Source of the DNA: Ruegeria arenilitoris
GTDB lineage: Bacteria; Pseudomonadota; Alphaproteobacteria; Rhodobacterales; Rhodobacteraceae
Length of the DNA: 64,000 bases
Reading direction: 5' to 3'
Assembly: GCF_013035315.1 (NCBI RefSeq)
Contig: NZ_WQHP01000005.1
Location: forward strand, 320,001 to 384,000
The notes beneath the pieces were generated by a model, which did no database searches, was not told where the DNA came from, and was given only the letters and a program-made list of their open reading frames with translations. Shown here one piece after another: positions 26,136-34,548 of this stretch. Position 1 is the stretch's first letter. Every line of letters starts with the position of its first letter. A program made the translations under genes and the position numbers.

Positions 26136-27047
26136 CTAATTTGCGAATTGTTGCCTGATCTCAGAATGCCACCTTCGGCGCCAGTTCTCATTGATGCGCT
26201 CGAAGCCTTCCAGCCGTTGCAAAGCAGCATCCCGCAGCATTTCACGAGTTTCATCGGGCATAAACATCTTCTTACCCTTAAAAACCCTAGGCGGTGCGTC
26301 GACTGCCGCGATCCGCTTCACAGCACCCTTCGCCGGATCAATGAAGCTGACAATGCGGTTAAGTACTTCCGCCGGGTCCGCGCTCAGGCTTTCCAAGTAA
26401 TCTATAATCACATTGTCGGGACCATAGGCGTTCTGCCACCTTTCAACCAGATCGACATAGCGCCGGCAAATATTCATCTGATACTCGACTTTTTCCCGGT
26501 AAAATGCGACCTCATCATCGATTCTGACAGCACGAGTTGACATTCGACAATGCGACCACAATTGCTCGAAGGGGTTTCGCAGGAGGATCACTATTTTCAA
26601 GTTCGGTAAATGGTTTTTGAGGTTCTGAACCTCGTCGTCGTCAAGCATATGGTAACAAGGCGAGATGTCACCGCTTATTCGGTTGTTGGGAAAAAGGTTA
26701 AGATACCAGTCCAGGTCCCGATGAGCTGTAGCAAAACTGACAGCCCAGTTTAAGCGCTTTAGATCCTCTCTCCCTGTCGCAACTTGTCTGGCTATCTGAG
26801 CGACTGCGCGGCGCTCTTGACGGGCCGCCCAGTGTTTCGAGAACAGAAAATTCCTGAGACCCCCATCGTAGCCAATTTTATTGTGCGCGAAAAATTTGAT
26901 TTCTTTTACAGGTGACACGTAAAACTCGGTACGTTCCTTAAATAGAACCTGAAGGGTCGATGTGCCGCATTTTGGCATCCCGATGCACAGAAAATCGGGT
27001 CCGCGCCGAGACCTAATCGTCGCACTCATGTTTGTTTCATAACCCAT
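26136..27047 (-). CDS. Sulfotransferase family protein
   Basis: 303 residues. FLCIGMPKCGTSTLQVLF at about 20-36 is the PAPS 5' loop, and IVILLRNPFEQLWSHCRM the 3'-phosphate motif. KGKKMFMPDETREML near the end is typical of heparan-type bacterial members. It is the third sulfotransferase of the locus and stands alone, transcribed leftward from an AT-rich spacer that contains a palindrome. A second possible start lies six codons in (MSATI). It is convergent with the co-polymerase gene. Confidence 0.86.
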   Translation of the reverse strand: MGYETNMSATIRSRRGPDFLCIGMPKCGTSTLQVLFKERTEFYVSPVKEIKFFAHNKIGYDGGLRNFLFSKHWAARQERRAVAQIARQVATGREDLKRLNWAVSFATAHRDLDWYLNLFPNNRISGDISPCYHMLDDDEVQNLKNHLPNLKIVILLRNPFEQLWSHCRMSTRAVRIDDEVAFYREKVEYQMNICRRYVDLVERWQNAYGPDNVIIDYLESLSADPAEVLNRIVSFIDPAKGAVKRIAAVDAPPRVFKGKKMFMPDETREMLRDAALQRLEGFERINENWRRRWHSEIRQQFAN

Positions 27048-27159
27048 TTCAGACGCCTACTGCCGTATGACGCCGCATACCCGTCAGGTTTATCCGAACG
27101 TCATTCCAACAATTCGGGGCACCGGGTTGCTGAACTCTCGGGCCATAATACGCAGGAGG

Positions 27160-27173
27160 AATTGTACACAATT
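27160..27173. promoter_or_regulatory. Palindromic operator candidate upstream of the third sulfotransferase gene
   Basis: AATTGT and ACAATT pair around AC. Three AACTCAT direct repeats (27184, 27199, 27231) lie beside it. The spacer 27048-27275 is very AT-rich and must contain the sulfotransferase promoter. Confidence 0.35.
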
Positions 27174-27275
27174 GCATAAACTTAACTCATCAACTTTGAA
27201 CTCATAAAATTTTGGATTTGATGATCTACTAACTCATGTTCTAAGGGGCATTACTTGACCAGTATCTCGCTGCGC

Positions 27276-28550
27276 TCACTCTGTAAGTGGTGCATTTTCG
27301 GTGATTTCCTGAACAGAAATCTCCAAACTGTCACCCGGTCGCAATTGCGTCAATTTATCCGCGACAAGTTGCTGAAGTTGGCTATTTTCGGTTCGAAAAA
27401 TTGTGACCGTATAGTCGATATCGGTTATGAGACTTTCCGTTCCAATCTCATTGGACGCACCTGCCAAGTATTTCGAAATTGTGTCCAATTGATGCTTGGC
27501 GTCGCGTACAGATAGGCTTGCAACCCGGCGCTCTTGCAGCAATCTCAACGTTCGTTCCTGTTCGAACTGTTCCTCATCGCGGATTAGCCGGGTCAAAATG
27601 AGACTGGTTCCCGCCAGATCTTCTTCAACTTCCAGCAAGCGCGTCGCGGACAACACTGTTGTACGACGCGTATCCGCGAGCCGGGATCCGGGTGCTAATC
27701 CTTTGTCGACCAAACTGACCACTCGAGCCTCTTCTTCTTCGTCAGCGTCCAACGCCTTCGCCAGTTCAGTTATTTGCTCTTCCAGAATTCTGACTCTCTC
27801 GGCTGCCTGCTGTCTAGCGTCTTCAAAAAACTCGCGTTCACCGGCCTCGTTTTCCTGGTTAATACTGCGGATCCTGATTTGCTCAGCGATCAATTCGGCT
27901 AGAACACTAGGCGATACTGTGACAGACTCGGGTGCTGGCGGTTCAAGATCCATGTCCTGTGCGAGCTCGCTCGAGCTGCGCCAAGATTGGACAAGCGCTT
28001 GCGCATGTTGAAGGGCAGCCTGACCGTACGCAGTCTGCCAGCGTAGCAACTGGATGGGGTCGATTGTCACATCATCGGCGAGCAACATGCTGCGAACCCC
28101 ACCGGCCAAGGCGACGGCCTCGCGCACGGTTATTGCTGGTCGGTAGTCTATTTCGCCGGTTCGCGCGACGTCACCACCGATTATGATGGGCCGGTATCCA
28201 TTGCGAGCAATTTCAATCTCATCACCAGCGAGTTGGATTATGTAGATGTCGCCGTTAAGGTCGTACTGTTTGACGATTTTACCTGCGGCATCTTGCTGGA
28301 CGAGCAGTTCCAGTCTCTCCAGAGAAAGCCCTTGGGCACGAAATTGCCCCAGCCATTTCAGGTTTACATCGCCATGAGCGTCTATTGTGGCATTAAAGGA
28401 CAGGTCATCCAGCCCAGTTAGCGAAACACTGACTTGATCTCCTGGTTCAAGGTCAAAGTCCGCCGTCGCCGCTGTGGCTAGCATAAGGTAGGGCAAACCA
28501 AGTGCGCATACCGTGAATAGCTTCGACAAGTACCGGATCGGTTCAAGCAT
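27276..28550 (-). CDS. Polysaccharide export protein, OPX/ExoF-like
   Basis: 424 residues. A signal peptide (LFTVCALGLPYLMLATAATA) precedes the export domain FDLEPGDQVSVSLTGLDDL, then an SLBB-like part (IIIGGDVARTGEIDYRPAITVREAVALAGGV). The second half is a long helical region (AERVRILEEQITELAKAL and beyond) followed by another domain ending in QLRPGDSLEISV. This matches ExoF-type periplasmic/outer-membrane export proteins of alphaproteobacteria rather than short Wza. It should link the co-polymerase with the outer membrane during export. ExoY-like transferase is encoded 70 bases upstream, in one probable operon. Confidence 0.88.
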   Translation of the reverse strand: MLEPIRYLSKLFTVCALGLPYLMLATAATADFDLEPGDQVSVSLTGLDDLSFNATIDAHGDVNLKWLGQFRAQGLSLERLELLVQQDAAGKIVKQYDLNGDIYIIQLAGDEIEIARNGYRPIIIGGDVARTGEIDYRPAITVREAVALAGGVRSMLLADDVTIDPIQLLRWQTAYGQAALQHAQALVQSWRSSSELAQDMDLEPPAPESVTVSPSVLAELIAEQIRIRSINQENEAGEREFFEDARQQAAERVRILEEQITELAKALDADEEEEARVVSLVDKGLAPGSRLADTRRTTVLSATRLLEVEEDLAGTSLILTRLIRDEEQFEQERTLRLLQERRVASLSVRDAKHQLDTISKYLAGASNEIGTESLITDIDYTVTIFRTENSQLQQLVADKLTQLRPGDSLEISVQEITENAPLTE

Positions 28551-28620
28551 CCCAAACCACCTTTGCTACTTTATCTTCTCACCCATTAAACCAAACCAAG
28601 CTCAGTCTGGGGCTTCGAAT

Positions 28621-29325
28621 TCACTGTCCTGTTCCGTTGCACACCACACCAATGGTCCGAAACAAAATCTTAAGGTCGAACCAGAAGCCGACTTTTCGCA
28701 CATATTCACTGTCGAAGATTGCGCGATGAGCAAACTCGACATCGTTACGTGCGGACACCTGCCATGGGCCGGTAATTCCTGGCTTCATCAGAGTGTAATC
28801 CCCGCCTGGATACAACTTCTGCTGCTCCGGCATCATCGGCCGCGGGCCAACAAGGCTCATGTCGCCGATCAAGACATTCCAAAGTTGAGGTAGCTCATCC
28901 AAAGACGTCGCTCTAATAAAACGGCCAAAATTTGTAATACGGGGATCGTTGTCCAGCTTCTGTTTTGTTTCCCATTCAGCGACAGCAGATTTATTTTCAG
29001 CCAAATGTTGCCGCATAATTTCATCCGCGTCTACGACCATTGAGCGGAATTTCAGGAAATCAAATTCGTTTCCACCGATACCAATTCGTTTCTGGCGGTA
29101 GATTGCAGGACCGCCATCAAGCTTAACCAAAAATCCAATGGCAAGCATGAGCGGCAAAATAAAGGGAGCACCGACCAATACCAGCGCAAGATCAAGCAGG
29201 CGCTTGCCTTTCAACGCGTAGAAGCCCTTTAGCCTTTGGCTGACATCACTCTTTACGCTAGATGTCTGATTTTTATTGTAAATTCTAGGTTCTTCAAATC
29301 TAAACGAACCGGGAATATCACTCAT
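28621..29325 (-). CDS. Undecaprenyl-phosphate sugar-1-phosphate transferase (ExoY-like initiating enzyme)
   Basis: 234 residues. A membrane segment (LLDLALVLVGAPFILPLMLAIGF) is followed by the polyprenyl phosphosugar transferase core: FDFLKFRSMV, FIRATSLDELPQLWNVLIGDMSLVGPRP and PGITGPWQVS. It starts the repeat unit by moving a hexose-1-phosphate (galactose or glucose in known ExoY proteins) onto undecaprenyl phosphate at the inner membrane. Short ExoY type without the long PssY/WbaP N-terminus. It heads the export gene pair. Confidence 0.92.
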   Translation of the reverse strand: MSDIPGSFRFEEPRIYNKNQTSSVKSDVSQRLKGFYALKGKRLLDLALVLVGAPFILPLMLAIGFLVKLDGGPAIYRQKRIGIGGNEFDFLKFRSMVVDADEIMRQHLAENKSAVAEWETKQKLDNDPRITNFGRFIRATSLDELPQLWNVLIGDMSLVGPRPMMPEQQKLYPGGDYTLMKPGITGPWQVSARNDVEFAHRAIFDSEYVRKVGFWFDLKILFRTIGVVCNGTGQ

Positions 29326-29633
29326 ATTAACCCCCTAACACGTAGGACAGCGACGTCCCCACACTAATAACTCGCGAACGGCCAAATAACGCTTTGACCT
29401 AAAATGAGGCCAGAACGCTGCTGCCTAACTATTTTCTACTCAATAGACTTGGAATCGGAACCGCCTTAGACAGCCACCCACCCATGGTTATTACTCCGAT
29501 TCGCACAAAAAACCGTACCGGAATTGCCCTAGCGAAGAGCATCGCACTAAAGGCAACTTGAAACAACTTTTTTGTTGCTGAAGCTGAGCGCGCGAATACG
29601 CAATCGCACAAAAATTGTTCACGGGTCCAGCAT

Positions 29634-29677
29634 GCCCTTCCCTGCGTTGCTATCTCTTAAAGCAGCAGGGAAGAGGC
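29634..29677. other. Strong intergenic hairpin
   Basis: CTTCCCTGC (29637-29645) pairs with GCAGGGAAG (29665-29673). The stem continues inward with TGCT/AGCA after a two-base bulge and outward with GCC/GGC after a one-base bulge, closing on a nine-base loop. No T run follows on either strand, so it looks more like a structured leader or small RNA element than a standard terminator. Confidence 0.5.
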
Positions 29678-29728
29678 GACAATTAAATGTGAATTCACCA
29701 CCAAGTCGGCAAGCTCCGGCAATTTTGA

Positions 29729-29941
29729 CTAACTGCCGGATTTCAAAGGGAGCTTACCTGCAAGTTTCAAGCGCAGCTTGCTTTCCCACAAGATTTTGAG
29801 TCCCATTATCAGAAGAGGAGTGCACATCCCGATCAAAAAACCAAAAAGCAAGGCTGAACTGACCCCAATGCCGTTGAGGGTAAACGCCACAAAACACAAT
29901 GTGGCGACCAAGGGTCCGGACAATAAGTAAACAATGACCAT
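29729..29941 (-). CDS. Possible small two-helix membrane protein
   Basis: 70 residues with two hydrophobic segments (VYLLSGPLVATLCFVAFTL and ALLFGFLIGMCTPLLIMGLKI) and a basic C-terminus. Its place beside an ExoY-like gene recalls ExoX/PsiA, small membrane proteins that repress polysaccharide synthesis through ExoY in rhizobia; sequence similarity is not clear enough to call it that. No good ribosome site precedes the ATG. Confidence 0.4.
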   Translation of the reverse strand: MVIVYLLSGPLVATLCFVAFTLNGIGVSSALLFGFLIGMCTPLLIMGLKILWESKLRLKLAGKLPLKSGS

Positions 29942-30224
29942 GTTCAGTGTTTGCTCTCAGTGTTTGTCATTTAGCCGGTACTTATCGATGCTCAGTTCAA
30001 TTTGTGGTCTTTTTAAGGCAATCCCAGTGTTGTTGCTGTCGCGACGCCTCTTTGGTCGAACGCAGCAAGGCGACACGCACTAGCTTGCCATCGATCGATA
30101 ACATAGTATTGACGCGCCCTGACTGCGACAGGTCTGACGAAGAAACCAAATCTGCTCGGCAAAAATATGCCAGAATTGCAACACCCAGTCTGCTTTAGGG
30201 TGTCCACCTGTCGCTGGGATTGAG

Positions 30225-31652
30225 CTACTCGGACGAAGGAAATCCACCGATCAGCAAGCGCCGCTTTAGCTTTCGCACGACAGCCAATGCGGCGGTCTGG
30301 CCGACACACAATAATGCAACGAACATTATCGTCAGGCCAAGGGCCAAGATCGCAAATTGCTGCATCAAGCCCGTCGATGCGTTCGCCCACAACCCTAAGG
30401 GCGCAAATGCAACTAAGCCCGCAAGAGCTTTGCCAAATTCTGCCAACGGGATGCTGATACGGTCAATCCGACGCCCGTATTGAAAATAGACCAGAAAGCT
30501 CAGTATTGCACTCACAAGGAATGCATATGCCGCTCCTTTCGCGCCCAGCCAATATATGAACAGATACGATATCGCCGCATGACCAAGCAGCGTTGTCACC
30601 GAGATAATCAGTTGCAGGACCGTCTTCTTTGATCGTGTAAACGCGAAACTAAGGTAGGCACCCTGTAATCCAAACACAAATGATGAGATCGTCAGGATAC
30701 GAATGTATCCGGCGGTCTGGTCTGCAAAAGAGGGCTCGAACAGAAGATTGGCAAAAACGTCCGCCGAAAATATCAACACGGCCAGGATCGGCATTGATAT
30801 CAGCATCAAAAACGAGAAATACCGGTAGAGAACCGCATCTGACGAGGCTTTCCCCTGAACTTCTTGGGCCTCGAAGACCGACGGGCCAACCACACGTGAC
30901 AGCGTTCCCATTGGCAGGCGAAGTGTCCGTGCCGCAAGGGATTGTGCAGCGGCGAAGTATCCAACCGACTCCATCCCCGCCAAAATCGCCAAAATCGACT
31001 GAGAAAACATCGCAAAGAATGTCGCGCTGGAGGACACAATGGCCAAAGGGAAGCCGAATGAGAGGTATGTTTTCAATTCAGCCAATTTGGGAACAACGAT
31101 GCCTGAACGCCGAAACGCGATGAGCAATGCGTAACCTCCGGTCACAGCAGCCCCAATCGACATTCCAATCACAGCGCTTTCGTAGCCCCCTCCGTTCAGG
31201 ATAAAGCCAACCGCGAGCGCGACCCCTATTGCGTGTCGCAACAAAGTCACCGCAGCATATTTTGGACCTTCGTGATACTGGCGCAGGCAAGCTGCTCCAA
31301 GCTCGTGCATCCCGTGGCTGATACAAAAAATCGCTGCGAATTTAAGGTTTTCGACCCATTCTCCGGGCAAGACCAGCGTTAACAGGCTGGACAAAACCAA
31401 AAGAAAAAATGCCAGCGCAACCGATGCCCCCATAACGGTAGCAATTGTCCTACCCTCAAACTCCTTGGCGTGATGAAACCGGGCGATCGCAATAACCAGC
31501 CACAAAAACGAAAAGGAAAACAGGATCGTTCCGACCAAAAGTGTTAAGTTATATCGTCCAAACTCTGCCGGGCCCAGAACTTTCGTCATAACCATCAAAA
31601 TGGCTATCGCAAAAACCGCAGACAGAACTCGAGGGACAAAAAACCACGTCAT
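30225..31652 (-). CDS. Lipid-linked oligosaccharide flippase (Wzx-like, MOP superfamily)
   Basis: 475 residues with about fourteen hydrophobic segments starting directly at the N-terminus (FFVPRVLSAVFAIAILMVMTKVLGPAEFGRYNL, where GPAEFGRY is the family loop). It should flip undecaprenyl-linked repeat units across the inner membrane. It is divergent from the O-antigen ligase/polymerase-like gene with a 364-base AT-rich spacer. Assignment to Wzx is by context; the general family is clear. Confidence 0.87.
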   Translation of the reverse strand: MTWFFVPRVLSAVFAIAILMVMTKVLGPAEFGRYNLTLLVGTILFSFSFLWLVIAIARFHHAKEFEGRTIATVMGASVALAFFLLVLSSLLTLVLPGEWVENLKFAAIFCISHGMHELGAACLRQYHEGPKYAAVTLLRHAIGVALAVGFILNGGGYESAVIGMSIGAAVTGGYALLIAFRRSGIVVPKLAELKTYLSFGFPLAIVSSSATFFAMFSQSILAILAGMESVGYFAAAQSLAARTLRLPMGTLSRVVGPSVFEAQEVQGKASSDAVLYRYFSFLMLISMPILAVLIFSADVFANLLFEPSFADQTAGYIRILTISSFVFGLQGAYLSFAFTRSKKTVLQLIISVTTLLGHAAISYLFIYWLGAKGAAYAFLVSAILSFLVYFQYGRRIDRISIPLAEFGKALAGLVAFAPLGLWANASTGLMQQFAILALGLTIMFVALLCVGQTAALAVVRKLKRRLLIGGFPSSE

Positions 31653-32016
31653 TTCAGAACGCCTTACAAGAAATAATCTTTAACCATAACCAGCTACAAT
31701 CGCCCATTTCCGAGCAACTGTGAGAATTGAATCGGCACAAATCGTTGGACCGGTAATCTTGAACGACAAACGCCGACTGTTCGTCGCAAAGCCCTATGCG
31801 TGATCTGAGTATATAACATCTTAATTTTTAATCTTACATTTGGGATTAACTGGTCACTACCGTCTCGGAGAGCGATGTCTAAGCCTGCGGCCGTGCTGCG
31901 AAACGGTGCTTGTAGACAAGCGTCTGCCATCTTTGTACGCTTTTGTGGCTTCAGCAGCGCTCTTCTGCTGAGTGATCCTTTTTTGTGCACGCCCCTTTCG
32001 TCAACCAGTTTTTGCC
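31653..32016. other. Divergent spacer between flippase and polymerase/ligase genes (364 bases)
   Basis: No gene or clear dyad is seen. A very AT-rich core near 31800-31850 probably holds the two promoters. The exact polymerase start is uncertain, so part of the right end might be coding. Confidence 0.4.
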
Positions 32017-33303
32017 ATGACGCCTGTTACCCGCAGTTTCCCGTATCAATCTCACGCAGGATCATCGTTTAACCACCTTGTGCTCGCTTTCTGCCTGTGT
32101 CTTCTGGTGGTGATTGGCACGCACTTTCTGGCAATCGTGTTCTGGCAGAAAGGCATCGCGAACAAGATCGGAGTTCTACTGCTAGTTCCTGTTCTTACGA
32201 TCACACTATTGTATTTTCGGCACCTGATCCGCGGTGCGGTTTCATCCCCCGAAATCACACTGCTAGTTATTTTTGCATTTTTTTCAGTGTTTTGGAGTGA
32301 CTTCCCCAGACATTCTTTCGAGCGCGCGGTTCCATTGGTCGTAACAACCGCGCTTGGACTAATGCTGGCCAGCGTTATGTCCTTACGGGGCTTGCTTTTG
32401 TTTTTGGCGACGTTCTACGGCATCGTGATTTTGTTGGCTATGGCGGCCATCATAGCCTTGCCACAAGCACGAGGCATTCCACCGTGGGGGAATACATGGA
32501 ACGGAATTTTCCTGCATAAGAACGGCCTGGGAACTGCGGGGATGTTCGCGTTGCTAAGTTGTTCCTATGCATCTGGACAATTCACTGGCAAACTAAAAAC
32601 TGTCTTTGTTGCGGCGGCAATTTTGGGACTATTCCTATTGATTGCCTCAGAATCACGGTCATCTCAGATTATCGCCCTGTTCGCTGTGACCGCGCTGTAT
32701 GTTAGCAAGATTATGCCTAGGATGGAGACAATTTGGGCAATAGGATACATACTGTTCTCAATGATCTTTGTAGGCATGGTCGCATTTGTACTAGCCTCGA
32801 CACTCGCGGAGCCTCTGTTTTCACTGATCGGACGAAAGCCCACGTTGTCCGCCCGGATTCCAATTTGGGAATTGGTCTGGCCCAATATTATGGATCGGTT
32901 CTGGATCGGTTACGGATATGCCGCCCACTGGTATGAAAACGCTTCGCACCTGAGTGTGTATTCGAGCAAGGCCAATTTGGGCTTCCTACCCCACTATTCC
33001 CACAATGGGTTGCTTGAAACATTTCTTAATGTGGGTTTTGTGGGAGTTTCTCTTTTGCTTCTAGGGTTGTTTCGCTTTTTCTTCTCGATGTTTTATGCGT
33101 TACGCTTCGTCCCGCACCGTGAACCCATAGTCTTTGTTTTCATTTTGGGGATGGTGTTCATCTTCTCAAACATCACTGAGAGCATGGTGATGGAAAGGAT
33201 GAGCGCCAGCTGGATATTCTTCGTTGCATACACCACAAAGATGAACCTTGTCGCGAAAGCGCTAAGGGCCACGGCGCGGGCGAACTATGTCGCCACGCAT
33301 TAG
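32017..33303 (+). CDS. O-antigen ligase/polymerase family membrane protein (Wzy/ExoQ-like)
   Basis: 428 residues with about eleven hydrophobic segments and a large periplasmic loop. The loop and its end show the family pattern: LHKNGLGTAGMFALL, ESRSSQIIAL, GRKPTLSARIPIWELVW and YSHNGLLETFLNVGFVG. In Wzx/Wzy systems such a protein joins repeat units in the periplasm. The ATG at 32017 was chosen before the polar lead and first helix; 31972 is an alternative. The next gene follows after 173 bases. Confidence 0.85.
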   Translation: MTPVTRSFPYQSHAGSSFNHLVLAFCLCLLVVIGTHFLAIVFWQKGIANKIGVLLLVPVLTITLLYFRHLIRGAVSSPEITLLVIFAFFSVFWSDFPRHSFERAVPLVVTTALGLMLASVMSLRGLLLFLATFYGIVILLAMAAIIALPQARGIPPWGNTWNGIFLHKNGLGTAGMFALLSCSYASGQFTGKLKTVFVAAAILGLFLLIASESRSSQIIALFAVTALYVSKIMPRMETIWAIGYILFSMIFVGMVAFVLASTLAEPLFSLIGRKPTLSARIPIWELVWPNIMDRFWIGYGYAAHWYENASHLSVYSSKANLGFLPHYSHNGLLETFLNVGFVGVSLLLLGLFRFFFSMFYALRFVPHREPIVFVFILGMVFIFSNITESMVMERMSASWIFFVAYTTKMNLVAKALRATARANYVATH

Positions 33304-33395
33304 TTTCGGTTTATGTGCGCGGACCAAAACCTGTGATTTCCTGCAACCGTTTCTTTAACGACAACCATTTCAGCAATATTTGGATCCAAGCAAGA

Positions 33396-33424
33396 TTGAC
33401 AGCTACGGCTGAGTGGTATGGAAT
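33396..33424 (+). promoter_or_regulatory. Possible sigma-70 promoter of the cytidylyltransferase gene
   Basis: TTGACA (33396-33401) and TGGAAT (33419-33424) are 17 bases apart, about 50 bases before the start codon. The -35 is perfect and the -10 matches four of six. Confidence 0.4.
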
Positions 33425-33476
33425 TTAGGCGTTATCTATTCAAGCCTTAACGAGTTCTATTCCGTGGGAGACCCAC

Positions 33477-34391
33477 ATGAAAACAGCTATTTTTGCAGGC
33501 GGCAAGGGCTCGCGCTTAATCGAAGAAACCCGCGTTCGTCCCAAACCACTGGTTGAGATCGCGAACCGCCCGATTTTGTGGCACATCATGCAGCACTACT
33601 CGACCTATGGTCATCACGATTTCGTACTGGCCCTGGGGTACATGGGCGATCTGATCAAACAGTACATATCGGATCTTTGTCAGCATGACGGAAATCTGCG
33701 CGTCGATTTCGCCAAGCGCGAGCTGTTTGGCGAACCAGAGTATCGGAATTCGGCCATAGACACCCAGATGCCGCCCTGGACTGTCGATCTTATTGACACA
33801 GGCACCGAAACGATGACCGGGGGTCGGCTGGCACGTTTGCAACCGTATCTTGGCAATGACACGTTCATGTTGACATACGGCGATGGGGTTTCGAATGTTG
33901 ATCTGGACGCGTTATTGGCTTTCCACAAATCTCATGGCAAACTGGCAACTATAACCATGGTCCGGCCGCTAACGACCTTCGGCCACCTTCAGGTGCGCGA
34001 AGATGGGCTTGTGGAAGGTTTCATGGAAAAACCAGAAGTAGCGACTGACTGGATCAATGGCGGCTTCTTCGTGCTCGAACCCGAAGTTTTCGACGCGGTA
34101 GCAAGCGTCAATGGCGACGAAATCATGTGGGAGGAGGGGCCTCTTCCTAAATTGATGGAGCTGGGCGAATTGATGGCCTATCGCCATTCCGGTTTTTGGT
34201 ACTGCATGGACCATCTAGCAGACAAAAGACGGTTAGAAGAAATGTGGAAGAGCGGGAACCGTCCGTGGGCGACTTGGGAAGAAAAAAATGGCTCCCGGCA
34301 CGATGTGTCGGGGCAGAATGGAGACAGACACCGGCTAGGTATTGGTCGTGGCGCGCATCCCGGTGATTGGGTGCGATATAAATCACTTTAG
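33477..34391 (+). CDS. rfbF: Glucose-1-phosphate cytidylyltransferase with extra C-terminal tail
   Basis: 304 residues. AIFAGGKGSRLIEETRVRPKPLVEI is the nucleotidyltransferase loop, and IDTGTETMTGGRLARLQPYL, TYGDGVSNVDL and YRHSGFWYCMDHLADKRRLEEMW are RfbF-specific. It makes CDP-glucose from CTP and glucose-1-phosphate. GGGAG before the ATG supports the start. Family proteins end near WATWE; here 37 more residues of unrelated, mostly polar sequence follow. The usual partner, CDP-glucose 4,6-dehydratase, is not in the window. Confidence 0.9.
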   Translation: MKTAIFAGGKGSRLIEETRVRPKPLVEIANRPILWHIMQHYSTYGHHDFVLALGYMGDLIKQYISDLCQHDGNLRVDFAKRELFGEPEYRNSAIDTQMPPWTVDLIDTGTETMTGGRLARLQPYLGNDTFMLTYGDGVSNVDLDALLAFHKSHGKLATITMVRPLTTFGHLQVREDGLVEGFMEKPEVATDWINGGFFVLEPEVFDAVASVNGDEIMWEEGPLPKLMELGELMAYRHSGFWYCMDHLADKRRLEEMWKSGNRPWATWEEKNGSRHDVSGQNGDRHRLGIGRGAHPGDWVRYKSL

Positions 34392-34548
34392 TGCCGCCTG
34401 CCCTAGGGCTGCACGATGCTTCAAGTGGGTTCACCTTTGCCAGACAACCATTGCTTCCTGCGGTACAGTCTGGACGTTCACACGTCATTGAGCGACTTTT
34501 CAGACAGGTGAGAGATTTGTTAATTTTGTGTTTAGTAGGAGTATTAGG

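Larger units (their letters stand above)
29326..30224. other. Long AT-rich spacer between initiating transferase and flippase genes (899 bases)
   Basis: It contains one plausible small membrane-protein gene and one strong hairpin, both listed separately. The left 300 bases probably hold the promoter and leader of the ExoY-like gene. The right 280 bases show no convincing reading frame or repeat. Confidence 0.5.
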
